64,000 bases of DNA from Ruminococcus sp. GTDB lineage: Bacteria > Bacillota > Clostridia > Oscillospirales > Ruminococcaceae. Position 1 is the stretch's first letter, and the number at the start of each line of letters is the position of its first letter. The stretch covers positions 30,580-94,579 of the forward strand of contig JAUNOG010000001.1 in assembly GCA_030531185.1 (NCBI GenBank). Reading direction: 5' to 3'. The notes beneath the pieces are model-generated. The model ran no database searches. It was not told the origin of the DNA and worked only from the letters and a program-made list of their open reading frames with translations. The position numbers were made by a program, and so were the translations under genes. Below are positions 27,898 to 35,894 of this stretch, piece by piece.

Positions 27898-28221
27898 CTA
27901 CTCTGAGAGCATATCGAGACGCTCTAATATTCTTCCTTGGTTCTCGGGACCGAGTTTTCTGAATTTAGTAATTAACTTAGTTTCATTATCAGCAAGAGAG
28001 GACTTTGTAAGCCCTATTTTATCGTTGGTAAGTCCTGCAATGTAATCCAAAGAAACATGATAATATTTTGCAAGCTCAATAACCATATGGTAGGGTATCT
28101 CGCGTTTGCCGCTTTCATATCGTTGATATTGCCCCGGAATTATCCCTAAATAATCAGCAATATCTTTTTGAGTTTTATCACAATCTTCCCTTAAATCACG
28201 CAGCCTTTGATAAAAATACAT
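27898..28221 (-). CDS. XRE-family transcriptional regulator
   Basis: A 107-residue DNA-binding protein. The helix-turn-helix spans about residues 5-60: RLRDLREDCDKTQKDIADYL then GIIPGQYQRYESGKREIPYH, with LAKYYHVSLDYIAGLTN closing the fold. A short C-terminal helix (about 70-107) may dimerise. The ATG at 28221 has GAGGTGA 5 bp upstream. It is divergent from a lipoprotein gene, and two near-identical palindromes with half-site ATATCC flank the lipoprotein promoter in the shared region, so it probably represses that gene. Confidence 0.87.
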   Translation of the reverse strand: MYFYQRLRDLREDCDKTQKDIADYLGIIPGQYQRYESGKREIPYHMVIELAKYYHVSLDYIAGLTNDKIGLTKSSLADNETKLITKFRKLGPENQGRILERLDMLSE

Positions 28222-28265
28222 AAAAATCACCTCTTGTTTTTGGCAGATAATAATAATTTTATCAT

Positions 28266-28281
28266 ATATCCGTTTGGATAT
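28266..28281. promoter_or_regulatory. operator 1, likely XRE repressor site
   Basis: Palindrome ATATCCGTTTGGATAT, one base upstream of the -35 box of the lipoprotein promoter. Confidence 0.7.
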
Positions 28282-28282
28282 G

Positions 28283-28311
28283 TTGACAAACTATCTGAAT
28301 GGCGGTATAAT
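28283..28311 (+). promoter_or_regulatory. promoter of the lipoprotein gene
   Basis: Consensus TTGACA (28283-28288), 17-bp spacer, TATAAT (28306-28311); flanked on both sides by the operator palindromes. Confidence 0.88.
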
Positions 28312-28321
28312 ATGTATGTAA

Positions 28322-28337
28322 ATATCCGTATGGATAT
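28322..28337. promoter_or_regulatory. operator 2, likely XRE repressor site
   Basis: Palindrome ATATCCGTATGGATAT, 10 bp after the -10 box, covering the expected start of transcription. Identical to operator 1 except at one central base. Confidence 0.72.
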
Positions 28338-28393
28338 CCAAGGCTATATGCTTGCAGGAATTAATATAGCAAATAAATTTTAGGAGGATTTAT

Positions 28394-29269
28394 ATGGGAA
28401 TTAAAAAGGTCACAGCCTTTCTTATGGCGGTATTAATGGTTTGCGGTGCAGCAGGGTGTTCGGATAAGACAACCCAAGACAGTTCCGTTAACGAGACCGA
28501 GACGGACAGCTCTTCCGTAATTGCGGAGCAAGACGTTGAACAGAAGGTCTCGTCGGAGGCTCAGGAAACGACAGCGGAATCCGAAATAATGTCTGAGGCG
28601 GAGCAGACTTCTGAAAGTTCCGCTGTATCAAGCGAGGCGGAAAGTGACAGTAAAGCTGATGAAAACAGCGACATAACCGCCGAGGCTGTTCAGGATACCG
28701 ATACCGCAGAGGACAATGCGGCTGAAATTAATCAGTGGGTCAGCACGACTATATATTCACCGGTTGACAGTGTTTATCACACGATTTATGTTAGAGTAAC
28801 CAAATCCGTGTCACGTTCTGATGACGAAAAATATGTCAATGACGCTATTGAACTGCATAACAGCCTTTCATCAGAATACGGGCAAATAGATGAAAGCCAG
28901 CTTAAAATACCAAGCGATTGCGAGCTTTGCGTAATGGAGTATGAAGTATATGTTCCCTCTGATTTCCCCAGCTCCGATTATGGAATTATAGCGCCTGATA
29001 TTAATTTTTCAGTGCATAATATAGGCGGCGGAGGAATACCCTCAGCGGACGGAGCGTCAACCTACATTGGAATGGGAAGTATGACTTCTCTGGAAACCGA
29101 GGAAGAAGTATCATATCAGGTTGGAAATACATATTCATTCCGCTGTCTGTATATGATGGTGCAGGGATATAAAAATTATGAGTTCACATATGATTCTTAC
29201 GCCGAGGGCACAAGCTCCGATGATATTTCAAGCGATGTCAGCGTGAAGGGATATTACAAAATTTCATAG
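28394..29269 (+). CDS. lipoprotein with acidic linker, unknown function
   Basis: A 291-residue surface lipoprotein: signal MGIKKVTAFLMAVLMVCGAA followed by the lipobox Cys at about residue 22. A Ser/Glu/Thr/Asp-rich, probably unfolded spacer runs over about residues 25-115, and a C-terminal folded domain (about 116-291) has WVSTTIYSPVDSVYHTIYVR, a Gly-rich NIGGGGIPSADG loop and a final beta-rich region. No enzyme motif. AGGAGG lies 8 bp before the ATG. Control by the divergent XRE regulator is suggested by the two operators around its promoter. Confidence 0.75.
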   Translation: MGIKKVTAFLMAVLMVCGAAGCSDKTTQDSSVNETETDSSSVIAEQDVEQKVSSEAQETTAESEIMSEAEQTSESSAVSSEAESDSKADENSDITAEAVQDTDTAEDNAAEINQWVSTTIYSPVDSVYHTIYVRVTKSVSRSDDEKYVNDAIELHNSLSSEYGQIDESQLKIPSDCELCVMEYEVYVPSDFPSSDYGIIAPDINFSVHNIGGGGIPSADGASTYIGMGSMTSLETEEEVSYQVGNTYSFRCLYMMVQGYKNYEFTYDSYAEGTSSDDISSDVSVKGYYKIS

Positions 29270-29273
29270 TATA

Positions 29274-29303
29274 TAAAAAGAGCAGATTTTTGTCTGCTCT
29301 TTA
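29274..29303 (+). terminator. terminator after the lipoprotein gene
   Basis: Stem AAAGAGCAGA with TCTGCTCTTT across a 5-6 nt loop, followed by a T/A-rich run. Confidence 0.8.
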
Positions 29304-29310
29304 TTATTAT

Positions 29311-29345
29311 GAAACCTCCGAATAAAAATTACTCGGAGGTTTTTA
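29311..29345 (-). terminator. terminator after yebC
   Basis: Stem AAACCTCCGA with TCGGAGGTTT; on the minus strand a T run follows the stem. It could also act on the plus strand. Confidence 0.8.
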
Positions 29346-29353
29346 TAAATTTT

Positions 29354-30097
29354 TTATTCCTCTTCCTCGACAGGCATATTCTCCCAGTTGTGGTAAACGT
29401 TCTGAACGTCATCGTTGTCCTCGAGATGTTCGAGGAGAAGTCCCATTTTCTTCATAGCTTCGGGATCCTCAATAGTGGTGTAGTTTGAAGGGATCTTTTC
29501 AGCCTCCGCCGAAAGCACCTTATAGCCCATACCCTCGAGAGCCTCTCTTACTGTCGAAACGTCGTTAGGCCCGCAGGAAATCTCAATTACATCGTCCTCG
29601 ATGTTGAAATCGTCCGCGCCCGCCTCAAAGCAGTCCTCCATAATTTTGTCCTCGTCCGCGCCGTTGTTTTCGATAACGACTGTTCCGACGTCCGAGAACA
29701 TAAAGGATACGCAGCCCGAAGTGCCCATATTTCCGCCGAACTTATCGAAATAGTGGCGGACATCGCCCGCAGTCCTGTTCTTGTTGTCCGTAAGACACTC
29801 GACGATAACGGCAACTCCGCTGGGACCGTAGCCCTCGTATACCATAGGCTCGTAGTTGTTCTTGTCGCCGTCGCCTGCAGCCTTTTTGATAATTCTGTCA
29901 ATATTGTCGTTAGGTACGTTGTTGGCCTTTGCTTTGGCGATAAGGTCTCTCAGCTTTGCGTTGCCTGCAGGGTCGGGACCGCCCATTTTTACAACCACTG
30001 CGATCTCACGTCCTATCTTGGTGAAAACCTTTGCTCTTGCCGCGTCGGTCGCACCTTTCTTTCTCTTGATATTATCCCATTTTGAATGACCTGACAT
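29354..30097 (-). CDS. yebC: YebC/PmpR/TACO1-family protein
   Basis: A 247-residue member of the YebC family. Members have been described as transcription regulators and, more recently, as ribosome-associated factors that help translate difficult peptide stretches. It opens with the invariant MSGHSKWDNIKRKKGATDAA and has KMGGPDPAGNAKLRDLIAKA and YEGYGPSGVAVIVE. The three-domain length is complete. The ATG at 30097 has AAGGAG upstream. It follows mrnC and obgE, as part of a translation and ribosome-assembly neighbourhood. Confidence 0.93.
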   Translation of the reverse strand: MSGHSKWDNIKRKKGATDAARAKVFTKIGREIAVVVKMGGPDPAGNAKLRDLIAKAKANNVPNDNIDRIIKKAAGDGDKNNYEPMVYEGYGPSGVAVIVECLTDNKNRTAGDVRHYFDKFGGNMGTSGCVSFMFSDVGTVVIENNGADEDKIMEDCFEAGADDFNIEDDVIEISCGPNDVSTVREALEGMGYKVLSAEAEKIPSNYTTIEDPEAMKKMGLLLEHLEDNDDVQNVYHNWENMPVEEEE

Positions 30098-30125
30098 AAA
30101 TTCCACTCCTTATTATGTAAATAGA

Positions 30126-30512
30126 TTAAACTTCCATTCCCCAGCATATCTCAAATAACTGCTCTATTCGCTCGTGCTCCGCCGTAAGATACAGATACCC
30201 GAAAAGACATTCAAGTCCCGTGGCGTTTCTGTATTCCATGACCGTCGAATGCTTCGGCGGATTGACCTTTGCGTTTCTGCCCCTTTTGAAAACGTCGGTT
30301 TCACGCTCTGTAAGTATACCGTCCTCAATAATTTTGAGTATGCATCTGGACTGATATTCCGCGCGAACTCTTTCAACAGCCAGCCTATGCAGAGCGTTTG
30401 CGGACATATTGTGAGCGAGAACGAGCCGCTCTCTTACTTTCTGTTCGTAAACCGCGTCCCCCATAAAAGCAAGAGTAAGAGGGGAGTACTGATTTGCCTC
30501 GCGCTCGGACAT
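30126..30512 (-). CDS. mrnC: Mini-ribonuclease III
   Basis: A 128-residue stand-alone RNase III catalytic domain, which matures the ends of 23S rRNA in Firmicutes. The catalytic signature is LAFMGDAVYEQKVRE near residue 13 (Asp of GDA), with the second acidic site near the C-terminus (ATGLECLFGYLYL, Glu of LE). No double-stranded RNA-binding domain is present, as expected. It starts 24 bp after obgE and precedes yebC. Confidence 0.92.
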   Translation of the reverse strand: MSEREANQYSPLTLAFMGDAVYEQKVRERLVLAHNMSANALHRLAVERVRAEYQSRCILKIIEDGILTERETDVFKRGRNAKVNPPKHSTVMEYRNATGLECLFGYLYLTAEHERIEQLFEICWGMEV

Positions 30513-30536
30513 TTTGATTTCCGTCGAAATTCCCCC

Positions 30537-31814
30537 TTATCTCATATACTCGAATTCAAAGTCGAATATAGCCACCGTGTCGCCCTCGTCTATACCCATT
30601 TCCTCAAGCTTGGCTATTACACCGCTTGAAACGAGCACATTCTGGAAATACTGCAATGACGAATAGTCGTCCATATTTGCCGTTCTGAGAATATCGTACA
30701 GCCAGTCTGCCTCCACAAAATAAACGCCGTCCTCGACCGTAACGGAGAACTCCTTGTTTGTGAGCAGCTTAGCGTCAAGCTCCTCCTTGGTAAGCGGCTG
30801 AGCCTCAAACTTCTTAACGGGCGGGAGCTTTTCAAGCTCCTCCCATATACCGTAGGTAAGCTCCTTTGTACCTATAGTGGTAGCCGCCGAAATTTCATAA
30901 TAGGGAAGTCCCAGCTTGTCGATATAAGCCTTGAACTTCGCTGTCTGTTCGGGACTTGCCATATCGGTCTTGTTCGCCGCAACTATCTGCGGAGCCTCCG
31001 CAAGCTCCTGCGAGAAGTTGGAAAGCTCCCTGTTGATCGTCTCAAAGTCCTCTATAGGATCTCTGCCCTCGATACCCGAAACGTCCACAACGTGTACTAT
31101 CAGGCGGCAGCGTTCAACGTGGCGGAGAAACTCGTGACCCAGACCCACGCCCTCGCTTGCGCCCTCGATAAGTCCCGGAATATCCGCCATTACAAAGGAT
31201 TTTCCGTCCTCGATCTTAACCACTCCCAGCACAGGAGTAAGGGTAGTGAAGTGATAATTCGCTATCTTGGGCTTAGCCGCAGAAACCACTGAAATAAGCG
31301 TGGATTTTCCCACATTGGGAAAGCCCACAAGTCCCACGTCGGCGATAAGCTTAAGTTCAAGCTGTACCTCGTATTCGTCGCCTTTAAATCCCGGCTTTGC
31401 AAACTTCGGTATCTGTCTTGTGGGAGTAGCGAAATGCGCGTTGCCGCGTCCGCCCTTTCCCCCGTGAGCAATGATAACAGGCTCGTCGGAGGACATATCC
31501 GCCAGAATTCTGCCGCTGGAGATCTCCTTGACCACAGTACCTCTCGGCACCTTGATGACCAGATCGGGAGCGCTTTTTCCGAAAGAATTTTTGGAAGAAC
31601 CGTTCTGTCCCTTTTCAGCCACATACTTTTTCTTATAGCGGAAATCTATCAGGTTTGAAATATTATCGTCAACCTTGAATACGATATCTCCGCCCTTGCC
31701 GCCGTCGCCGCCGTCGGGGCCGCCTGCGGCTACATACTTTTCACGGTGAAAGGAGACCGCTCCGTCTCCTCCGTCGCCTGCTTTGATGTATATTTTCGCC
31801 GAATCGACAAACAT
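30537..31814 (-). CDS. obgE: Obg GTPase
   Basis: Essential GTPase of 50S ribosome assembly and stress control. The 425 residues show the glycine-rich Obg domain (residues 1-157, GGDGGDGAVSFHREKYVAAG region), the GTPase domain with GFPNVGKSTLIS (P loop, near 166), DIPGLIEGA (switch II, near 212), NKTD (near 282), and the C-terminal OCT domain (about 345-425). Gene order rplU-prp-rpmA then obgE is common in Firmicutes; here one membrane-protein gene and a terminator separate them. Confidence 0.97.
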   Translation of the reverse strand: MFVDSAKIYIKAGDGGDGAVSFHREKYVAAGGPDGGDGGKGGDIVFKVDDNISNLIDFRYKKKYVAEKGQNGSSKNSFGKSAPDLVIKVPRGTVVKEISSGRILADMSSDEPVIIAHGGKGGRGNAHFATPTRQIPKFAKPGFKGDEYEVQLELKLIADVGLVGFPNVGKSTLISVVSAAKPKIANYHFTTLTPVLGVVKIEDGKSFVMADIPGLIEGASEGVGLGHEFLRHVERCRLIVHVVDVSGIEGRDPIEDFETINRELSNFSQELAEAPQIVAANKTDMASPEQTAKFKAYIDKLGLPYYEISAATTIGTKELTYGIWEELEKLPPVKKFEAQPLTKEELDAKLLTNKEFSVTVEDGVYFVEADWLYDILRTANMDDYSSLQYFQNVLVSSGVIAKLEEMGIDEGDTVAIFDFEFEYMR

Positions 31815-31829
31815 ATTTCAAACCTCCTG

Positions 31830-32465
31830 TTATTTCAGTTTATGATTTTTGTACTTTCCGTACTTGTCCTGCGCAAGCAATCTGTCTATCTCGTCGACCA
31901 TATCCTGCTGTTCCTTAGTGGGAGTTTTTATTGCAGGCGCATTTGTGTAATTTCTTGCTGTACGGTTTGCCTTTAATCCGATAAAAAAAGCCGCCGCAGC
32001 AATCACAAGTCCCGCCCGATACAGTATATACCACCCTATAGGCCTGTCTATACCTCTAAGTTCACGCTCGGCTTCCTTTTCATCGCATCCTAAGCGGTAA
32101 ACGGGAAAAATCTCGCCGTTTTCCTTTGCGAAAAAACTGAGTTTTACGTCTCTTCTTCCGTTATATTTCTGAAAGCCCTTATAATAAGAACGTGAGCAGG
32201 AATAGTTCAAATCGATGTTATGCTCGGCGTTCACGACTCTTACATAGTAATACCGTTTTGTTCTTCTGTGTTTTCTTGAATAGCTTCTGCGTGTTTCCAT
32301 ATTTACGGATACCGAACAGTTATCGTAATGATCAACGAACGTGACCTTTTGATAACCCGTGACCGACTTGTAAATAAACAGACCGCCGATAATAACTGCA
32401 ATTGCAATACCGATACTCAGAAAACTTTTTGCAAAGGACGCATTGATCTTTGCGCTTTCATTCAT
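31830..32465 (-). CDS. two-helix membrane protein, DUF3592-like layout
   Basis: A 211-residue protein with a transmembrane helix near the N-terminus (about 12-32, IGIAIAVIIGGLFIYK), an extracytoplasmic-type beta-rich domain rich in Arg/Tyr (RRSYSRKHRRTKRYYYVRVV), a second helix (about 145-165, AGLVIAAAAFFIGL) and a charged tail. The helix-beta-helix order resembles DUF3592 proteins, but I cannot confirm it. The ATG at 32465 follows AAAAGGGGG. It starts after the rpmA terminator and is 15 bp before obgE, so it may carry the promoter used by obgE. Confidence 0.6.
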   Translation of the reverse strand: MNESAKINASFAKSFLSIGIAIAVIIGGLFIYKSVTGYQKVTFVDHYDNCSVSVNMETRRSYSRKHRRTKRYYYVRVVNAEHNIDLNYSCSRSYYKGFQKYNGRRDVKLSFFAKENGEIFPVYRLGCDEKEAERELRGIDRPIGWYILYRAGLVIAAAAFFIGLKANRTARNYTNAPAIKTPTKEQQDMVDEIDRLLAQDKYGKYKNHKLK

Positions 32466-32524
32466 AATATACCCCCTTTTCCCCATTTTTATTTTTTGTA
32501 CGCCGTACATACCCTAGTTTAACA

Positions 32525-32554
32525 AAAAACCCCAAGCCGAAGAAGGCTCAGGGT
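32525..32554 (-). terminator. terminator after rpmA
   Basis: On the minus strand ACCCTGAGCC pairs with GGCTTGGGGT (G-T allowed) around a TTCTTC loop, followed by TTTTTT. Confidence 0.85.
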
Positions 32555-32568
32555 CATATGTTACAAAA

Positions 32569-32850
32569 TTAAGCCTGTGGATAAACTGAAACCTTCTTAC
32601 GGTCTTTACCAAGTCTTTCAAATCTTACAACACCGTCGCTGGTAGCGAAAAGTGTGTCGTCTGAACCACGCTTAACGTTCTCGCCCGGGTGAATGTGAGT
32701 GCCTCTCTGACGAACGAGGATATTGCCTGCCAGTACGAACTGACCGTCGGCTCTCTTTGCGCCAAGTCTCTTGGACTCGGAATCACGTCCGTTCTTTGTA
32801 GAACCCATACCTTTCTTATGAGCGAAAAACTGCATAGAAATCTTTATCAT
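32569..32850 (-). CDS. rpmA: 50S ribosomal protein bL27 with cleavable N-terminal extension
   Basis: A 93-residue bL27, whose N-terminal tail reaches the peptidyl transferase centre. The start [18 protein letters not shown] matches the Firmicutes form in which a short extension ending in FF is removed by the protease Prp, exposing the AHKKG tail. [14 protein letters not shown] is the conserved core. The prp gene lies immediately upstream, and the order rplU-prp-rpmA is conserved in this phylum. GGAGGTG precedes the ATG. Confidence 0.95.
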   Translation of the reverse strand: MIKISMQFFAHKKGMGSTKNGRDSESKRLGAKRADGQFVLAGNILVRQRGTHIHPGENVKRGSDDTLFATSDGVVRFERLGKDRKKVSVYPQA

Positions 32851-32884
32851 ACTAATTACACCTCCGAAATGTAATCTTGAGGAG

Positions 32885-33205
32885 CTAAACGCTGTTAACT
32901 CTTACTTTGATACGCCCCGAAAATTCGTCGCTGAGAAAGTAAAGATGAGTAAGCAGTCCCAGCAGGACTCTGTCGCCTTCACCGTTCTCATCGCTTGGGA
33001 GCTTTAACATAATTTCGTTTTCCTCCACCGAAACCGCAGCCTTTATCTTAAACGCCTCGGTGACGGTATTCGCCGTCATCATAACGGCTGATGAAACGCT
33101 TGCGCAGCAAACGTCGTGTCCGTGATCCGCCATACCTGCATGACCCGTTATACGGAAGCCTTTCAGCAAATTGTCCGGACCGCGGAAAAAATCTGCGATA
33201 ATCAT
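32885..33205 (-). CDS. prp: ribosomal-processing cysteine protease Prp
   Basis: A 106-residue YsxB/Prp-family cysteine protease that trims bL27. The catalytic His is in [14 protein letters not shown] near residue 22, and the catalytic Cys is in [11 protein letters not shown] near residue 34. Its ATG overlaps the rplU stop by one base (TAATG on the minus strand), giving coupled translation. The cleavage motif it needs is present in bL27, encoded 34 bp downstream. Confidence 0.93.
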   Translation of the reverse strand: MIIADFFRGPDNLLKGFRITGHAGMADHGHDVCCASVSSAVMMTANTVTEAFKIKAAVSVEENEIMLKLPSDENGEGDRVLLGLLTHLYFLSDEFSGRIKVRVNSV

Positions 33206-33516
33206 TATGCGTTGATAGCTTCGATAACTACCTTAGTGTAAGGCTGTCTGTGACCCATTTTTCTCTTTTCGCCCTTCTTTGGCTTGTAAGTGAAAACTGT
33301 GATCTTCTTAGCCTTGCCGTTCTTGAGAACCTTTGCGGATACCGTCGCACCCTCAACGTAAGGAGCGCCGACCTTGATACCGTTGTCGTCAGCTACTGCC
33401 ATAACCTTGTCAAATGTTACAGCGTCCTCAGCGTTAACGTCGAGCTTTTCAATGAAAACCTCATCGCCTGCCTTGACCTGATACTGCTTTCCGCCTGTTT
33501 CAATTACTGCGTACAT
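33205..33516 (-). CDS. rplU: 50S ribosomal protein bL21
   Basis: A 103-residue bL21. The start [18 protein letters not shown] is the family's N-terminus; the in-frame sequence further upstream belongs to the leader and was rejected. The C-terminal RNA-binding tail reads [20 protein letters not shown]. It is first in the rplU-prp-rpmA operon. Confidence 0.96.
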   Translation of the reverse strand: MYAVIETGGKQYQVKAGDEVFIEKLDVNAEDAVTFDKVMAVADDNGIKVGAPYVEGATVSAKVLKNGKAKKITVFTYKPKKGEKRKMGHRQPYTKVVIEAINA

Positions 33517-33604
33517 TACATATGCACCTGCCTTTTTATAAAACTCGCTGCGCACGGCGGCGGACATACTCCGCTCTTTGATACCGTAAACATGCGGCGT
33601 AACT
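33517..33604 (-). promoter_or_regulatory. rplU 5' leader, possible L21 leader
   Basis: About 85 nt of structured untranslated sequence between the promoter and rplU, with the GC-rich stretch GAGCGGAGTATGTCCGCC followed by GCCGTGCGCAGCG. Firmicutes rplU genes often carry an autoregulatory L21 leader here. I infer this from position and content only. Confidence 0.4.
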
Positions 33605-33633
33605 ATCATAACATATTTACCTATAAAAGTCAA
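33605..33633 (-). promoter_or_regulatory. promoter of rplU-prp-rpmA
   Basis: Minus strand TTGACT (33628-33633), 17-bp spacer, TATGAT (33605-33610). Confidence 0.78.
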
Positions 33634-33693
33634 GAAATCTTCAAAAGTTCACAAAAATTTTACAACTTTCTCCTGCCTGTACAGCTCGAGCAT

Positions 33694-35061
33694 TTATATT
33701 TCTTTAAACGCCTCTTTTATTGAACGTACTCCTACGATCTTCATAGAATATTTTCCTGTATCGACGGTCTTTAACGCGTGTGCGGGAAGTATGCATTTTT
33801 CAAATCCCATACGCTCAGCCTCGGATATACGCTGTTCCGCGTGGGAAACAGTCCTCAGCTCGCCGCCTAAGCCTATCTCTCCGAAAGCTATGGTCTTGTC
33901 GCTTACTACCTTGTCCGTAAGACTTGAATACAGAGCCAGCGCCACGGATAAGTCCGCCGCCGTGTCGTCAAGCTTTAATCCGCCGACTATATTGATGTAT
34001 ACGTCAAGTCCGCCGAAAAAGTAACCTAAACGCTTTTCGAGCACCGCAATGATAATTGCCATTCTGTAATAATCAAACCCCGTCGCTGTACGTCGCGGAG
34101 CGGAAAAACTGCTCTTTGACACAAGAGCCTGAACCTCCGCCATAATGGGACGAGAACCCTCCATTATGCAGGCAACGCAGGTTCCCGAAACGTCGGTAGG
34201 TCTGCCCTCCAGCATCATCATCGAGGGATTTTCGACCTCGATAAGTCCCGCATCAGCCATTTCAAAAACGCCTATCTCATTGGTTGAGCCGAAACGGTTT
34301 TTCACCGCTCTCAGAATACGGTAGCTGAGATTTCTCTGTCCCTCGAAATACAGAACGCAGTCAACGATATGCTCCATAACCTTTGGACCTGCAATAGCGC
34401 CGTCCTTGTTGACGTGCCCCACTATGAACATAGGTATCTCCTCGGACTTGGCGGTACGCATAAACAGATTGGTGCATTCCCTCACCTGAGTTATCGAGCC
34501 CTGCGCCGAGGGCAGTTCGGAAATACTCATAGTCTGTATGGAGTCTATTATAACTATCTCGGGCTTTTCCTTGACTATCGCCGCGCAGATTTTTTCGCAT
34601 TCGTTTTCCGCAAGCAGATAAAGGTTCTCACTGTTTACGCCCAGCCTGTTGGCTCTCAGCTTTATCTGTCTTATGGACTCCTCGCCCGACACGTAAAGTA
34701 TGGTATGGTCGTCGCCCATAGTTTCGCATATTTGCAGAAGCATTGTGGACTTTCCGATACCCGGCTCGCCGCCAAGGAGCACCAGAGAGCCTTTTACAAG
34801 TCCGCCGCCGAGAACTCTGTCAAGCTCCCGCAGACCCGTGCCGTAGCGTACCTCGTCGTAGCTTGCGTCCACGCTGCCTACGCTCACAATGCTGTCGGAA
34901 ATATCCTTTATTGCTCCCGCTTTCGCCTTTGCGGAGCTTTTAACTGCAACCTCGACTTCCTCAAAGGTGTTCCATTCGCCGCAGTTAGGACATTTTCCGT
35001 TCCATTTGCTCGTTTCGTAGCCGCAGTTCTGGCAGATATACGAGCTTTTTACTTTCGCCAT
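33694..35061 (-). CDS. radA: DNA repair protein RadA
   Basis: A RecA-like, hexameric helicase that promotes branch migration in recombination and repair. The 455 residues include an N-terminal zinc finger CQNCGYETSKWNGKCPNCGEW (ends given: CQNC and CPNC), the Walker A GGEPGIGKSTMLL near residue 97, the RadA-specific KNRFGSTNEIGVFEM motif near 257, and a C-terminal Lon-like domain (about 290-455). It ends about 60 bp upstream of the rplU promoter. Confidence 0.95.
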   Translation of the reverse strand: MAKVKSSYICQNCGYETSKWNGKCPNCGEWNTFEEVEVAVKSSAKAKAGAIKDISDSIVSVGSVDASYDEVRYGTGLRELDRVLGGGLVKGSLVLLGGEPGIGKSTMLLQICETMGDDHTILYVSGEESIRQIKLRANRLGVNSENLYLLAENECEKICAAIVKEKPEIVIIDSIQTMSISELPSAQGSITQVRECTNLFMRTAKSEEIPMFIVGHVNKDGAIAGPKVMEHIVDCVLYFEGQRNLSYRILRAVKNRFGSTNEIGVFEMADAGLIEVENPSMMMLEGRPTDVSGTCVACIMEGSRPIMAEVQALVSKSSFSAPRRTATGFDYYRMAIIIAVLEKRLGYFFGGLDVYINIVGGLKLDDTAADLSVALALYSSLTDKVVSDKTIAFGEIGLGGELRTVSHAEQRISEAERMGFEKCILPAHALKTVDTGKYSMKIVGVRSIKEAFKEI

Positions 35062-35139
35062 ATTTTAATTCTCCTTAAACTCTTTTTCATTCCGCAAGAC
35101 GGTAAATTCTGTCAAGTGACGTGACCTTTCCGCTTTTAT

Positions 35140-35766
35140 TCAATAGCTGTACTCTTTTTCGGTATTTTCTTCATCATATTGTTCGGGCGTATTATTTTCA
35201 TCTGTACTGTCGTCATATATATCCGAACGCAGAAGTCCGTACAGATTGTAATTTACATACATATGTACAAATTTCCCTTGCCTTATAAAACCCTCTTTGA
35301 TAAATCCGCACTTCAGGGCTACCCTGTTGGACGCCTCGTTAGCCGCCATAGCCCGCAGTTCAAGTCTTTGCAGGGAGGTCTCCTCAAAGCAGAATTTTAT
35401 GATACGCCTTACCGCCTCGGTGCAGTAGCCTCTACCCTGTCTCTCAAACGCAAGACGGTAGCCGATCTCTCCCATACGGCTGTTCTGGATATTGAACAGG
35501 TTTATTTCCCCTATGATCTCGCGCGTGCTTTTTACCTCTATGCCCCAGCGTATGCAGTCGGGCTGTTTATCCTTGCGTATGGTGCGGAACATTTCGGACG
35601 GATCCCGTTCCTTGTAGGACATTCTTCTGCCCCAGTATGTATATAATCTGTCGTCTGCGGAATATTTTTTTATGTCCCGCACGTCGTAAGCCGTAAGCTC
35701 CCTTAAAATAAGTCTTTCGGTCTCAAGCACGGGAAAATGCCGATAGAAATATTCTATATCCTGCAC
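35140..35766 (-). CDS. RimJ/RimL-type GNAT acetyltransferase
   Basis: A 208-residue N-acetyltransferase of the group that includes ribosomal-protein acetylases. ETERLILRELTAYDV is the characteristic opening, GEIGYRLAFERQGRGYCTEA carries motif A, and LELRAMAANEASNRVALKCGF is the C-terminal signature. The proposed start is GTG at 35766, because GAGGTGA lies just upstream and the region before it contains the promoter. The acceptor is unknown. Transcribed divergently from glpK through overlapping promoters. Confidence 0.82.
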   Translation of the reverse strand: MQDIEYFYRHFPVLETERLILRELTAYDVRDIKKYSADDRLYTYWGRRMSYKERDPSEMFRTIRKDKQPDCIRWGIEVKSTREIIGEINLFNIQNSRMGEIGYRLAFERQGRGYCTEAVRRIIKFCFEETSLQRLELRAMAANEASNRVALKCGFIKEGFIRQGKFVHMYVNYNLYGLLRSDIYDDSTDENNTPEQYDEENTEKEYSY

Positions 35767-35794
35767 ATTCTCACCTCTGTCATTGTTATATGTT

Positions 35795-35845
35795 AGTATA
35801 TCACAAAATTTAGTATTTGACAAGTATAAATTTTAGTAGTATTAT
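35795..35845. promoter_or_regulatory. overlapping divergent promoters (GNAT gene and glpK)
   Basis: Plus strand: TTGACA (35817-35822), 17-bp spacer, TATTAT (35840-35845), toward glpK. Minus strand: TTGTCA (35818-35823), 17-bp spacer, TATACT (35795-35800), toward the GNAT gene. The two -35 boxes share five base pairs, so polymerase can occupy only one at a time. Confidence 0.75.
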
Positions 35846-35894
35846 AATGTTATGGAAATTCGTATTTTACATAACAGGGAGGGTAACATACATA

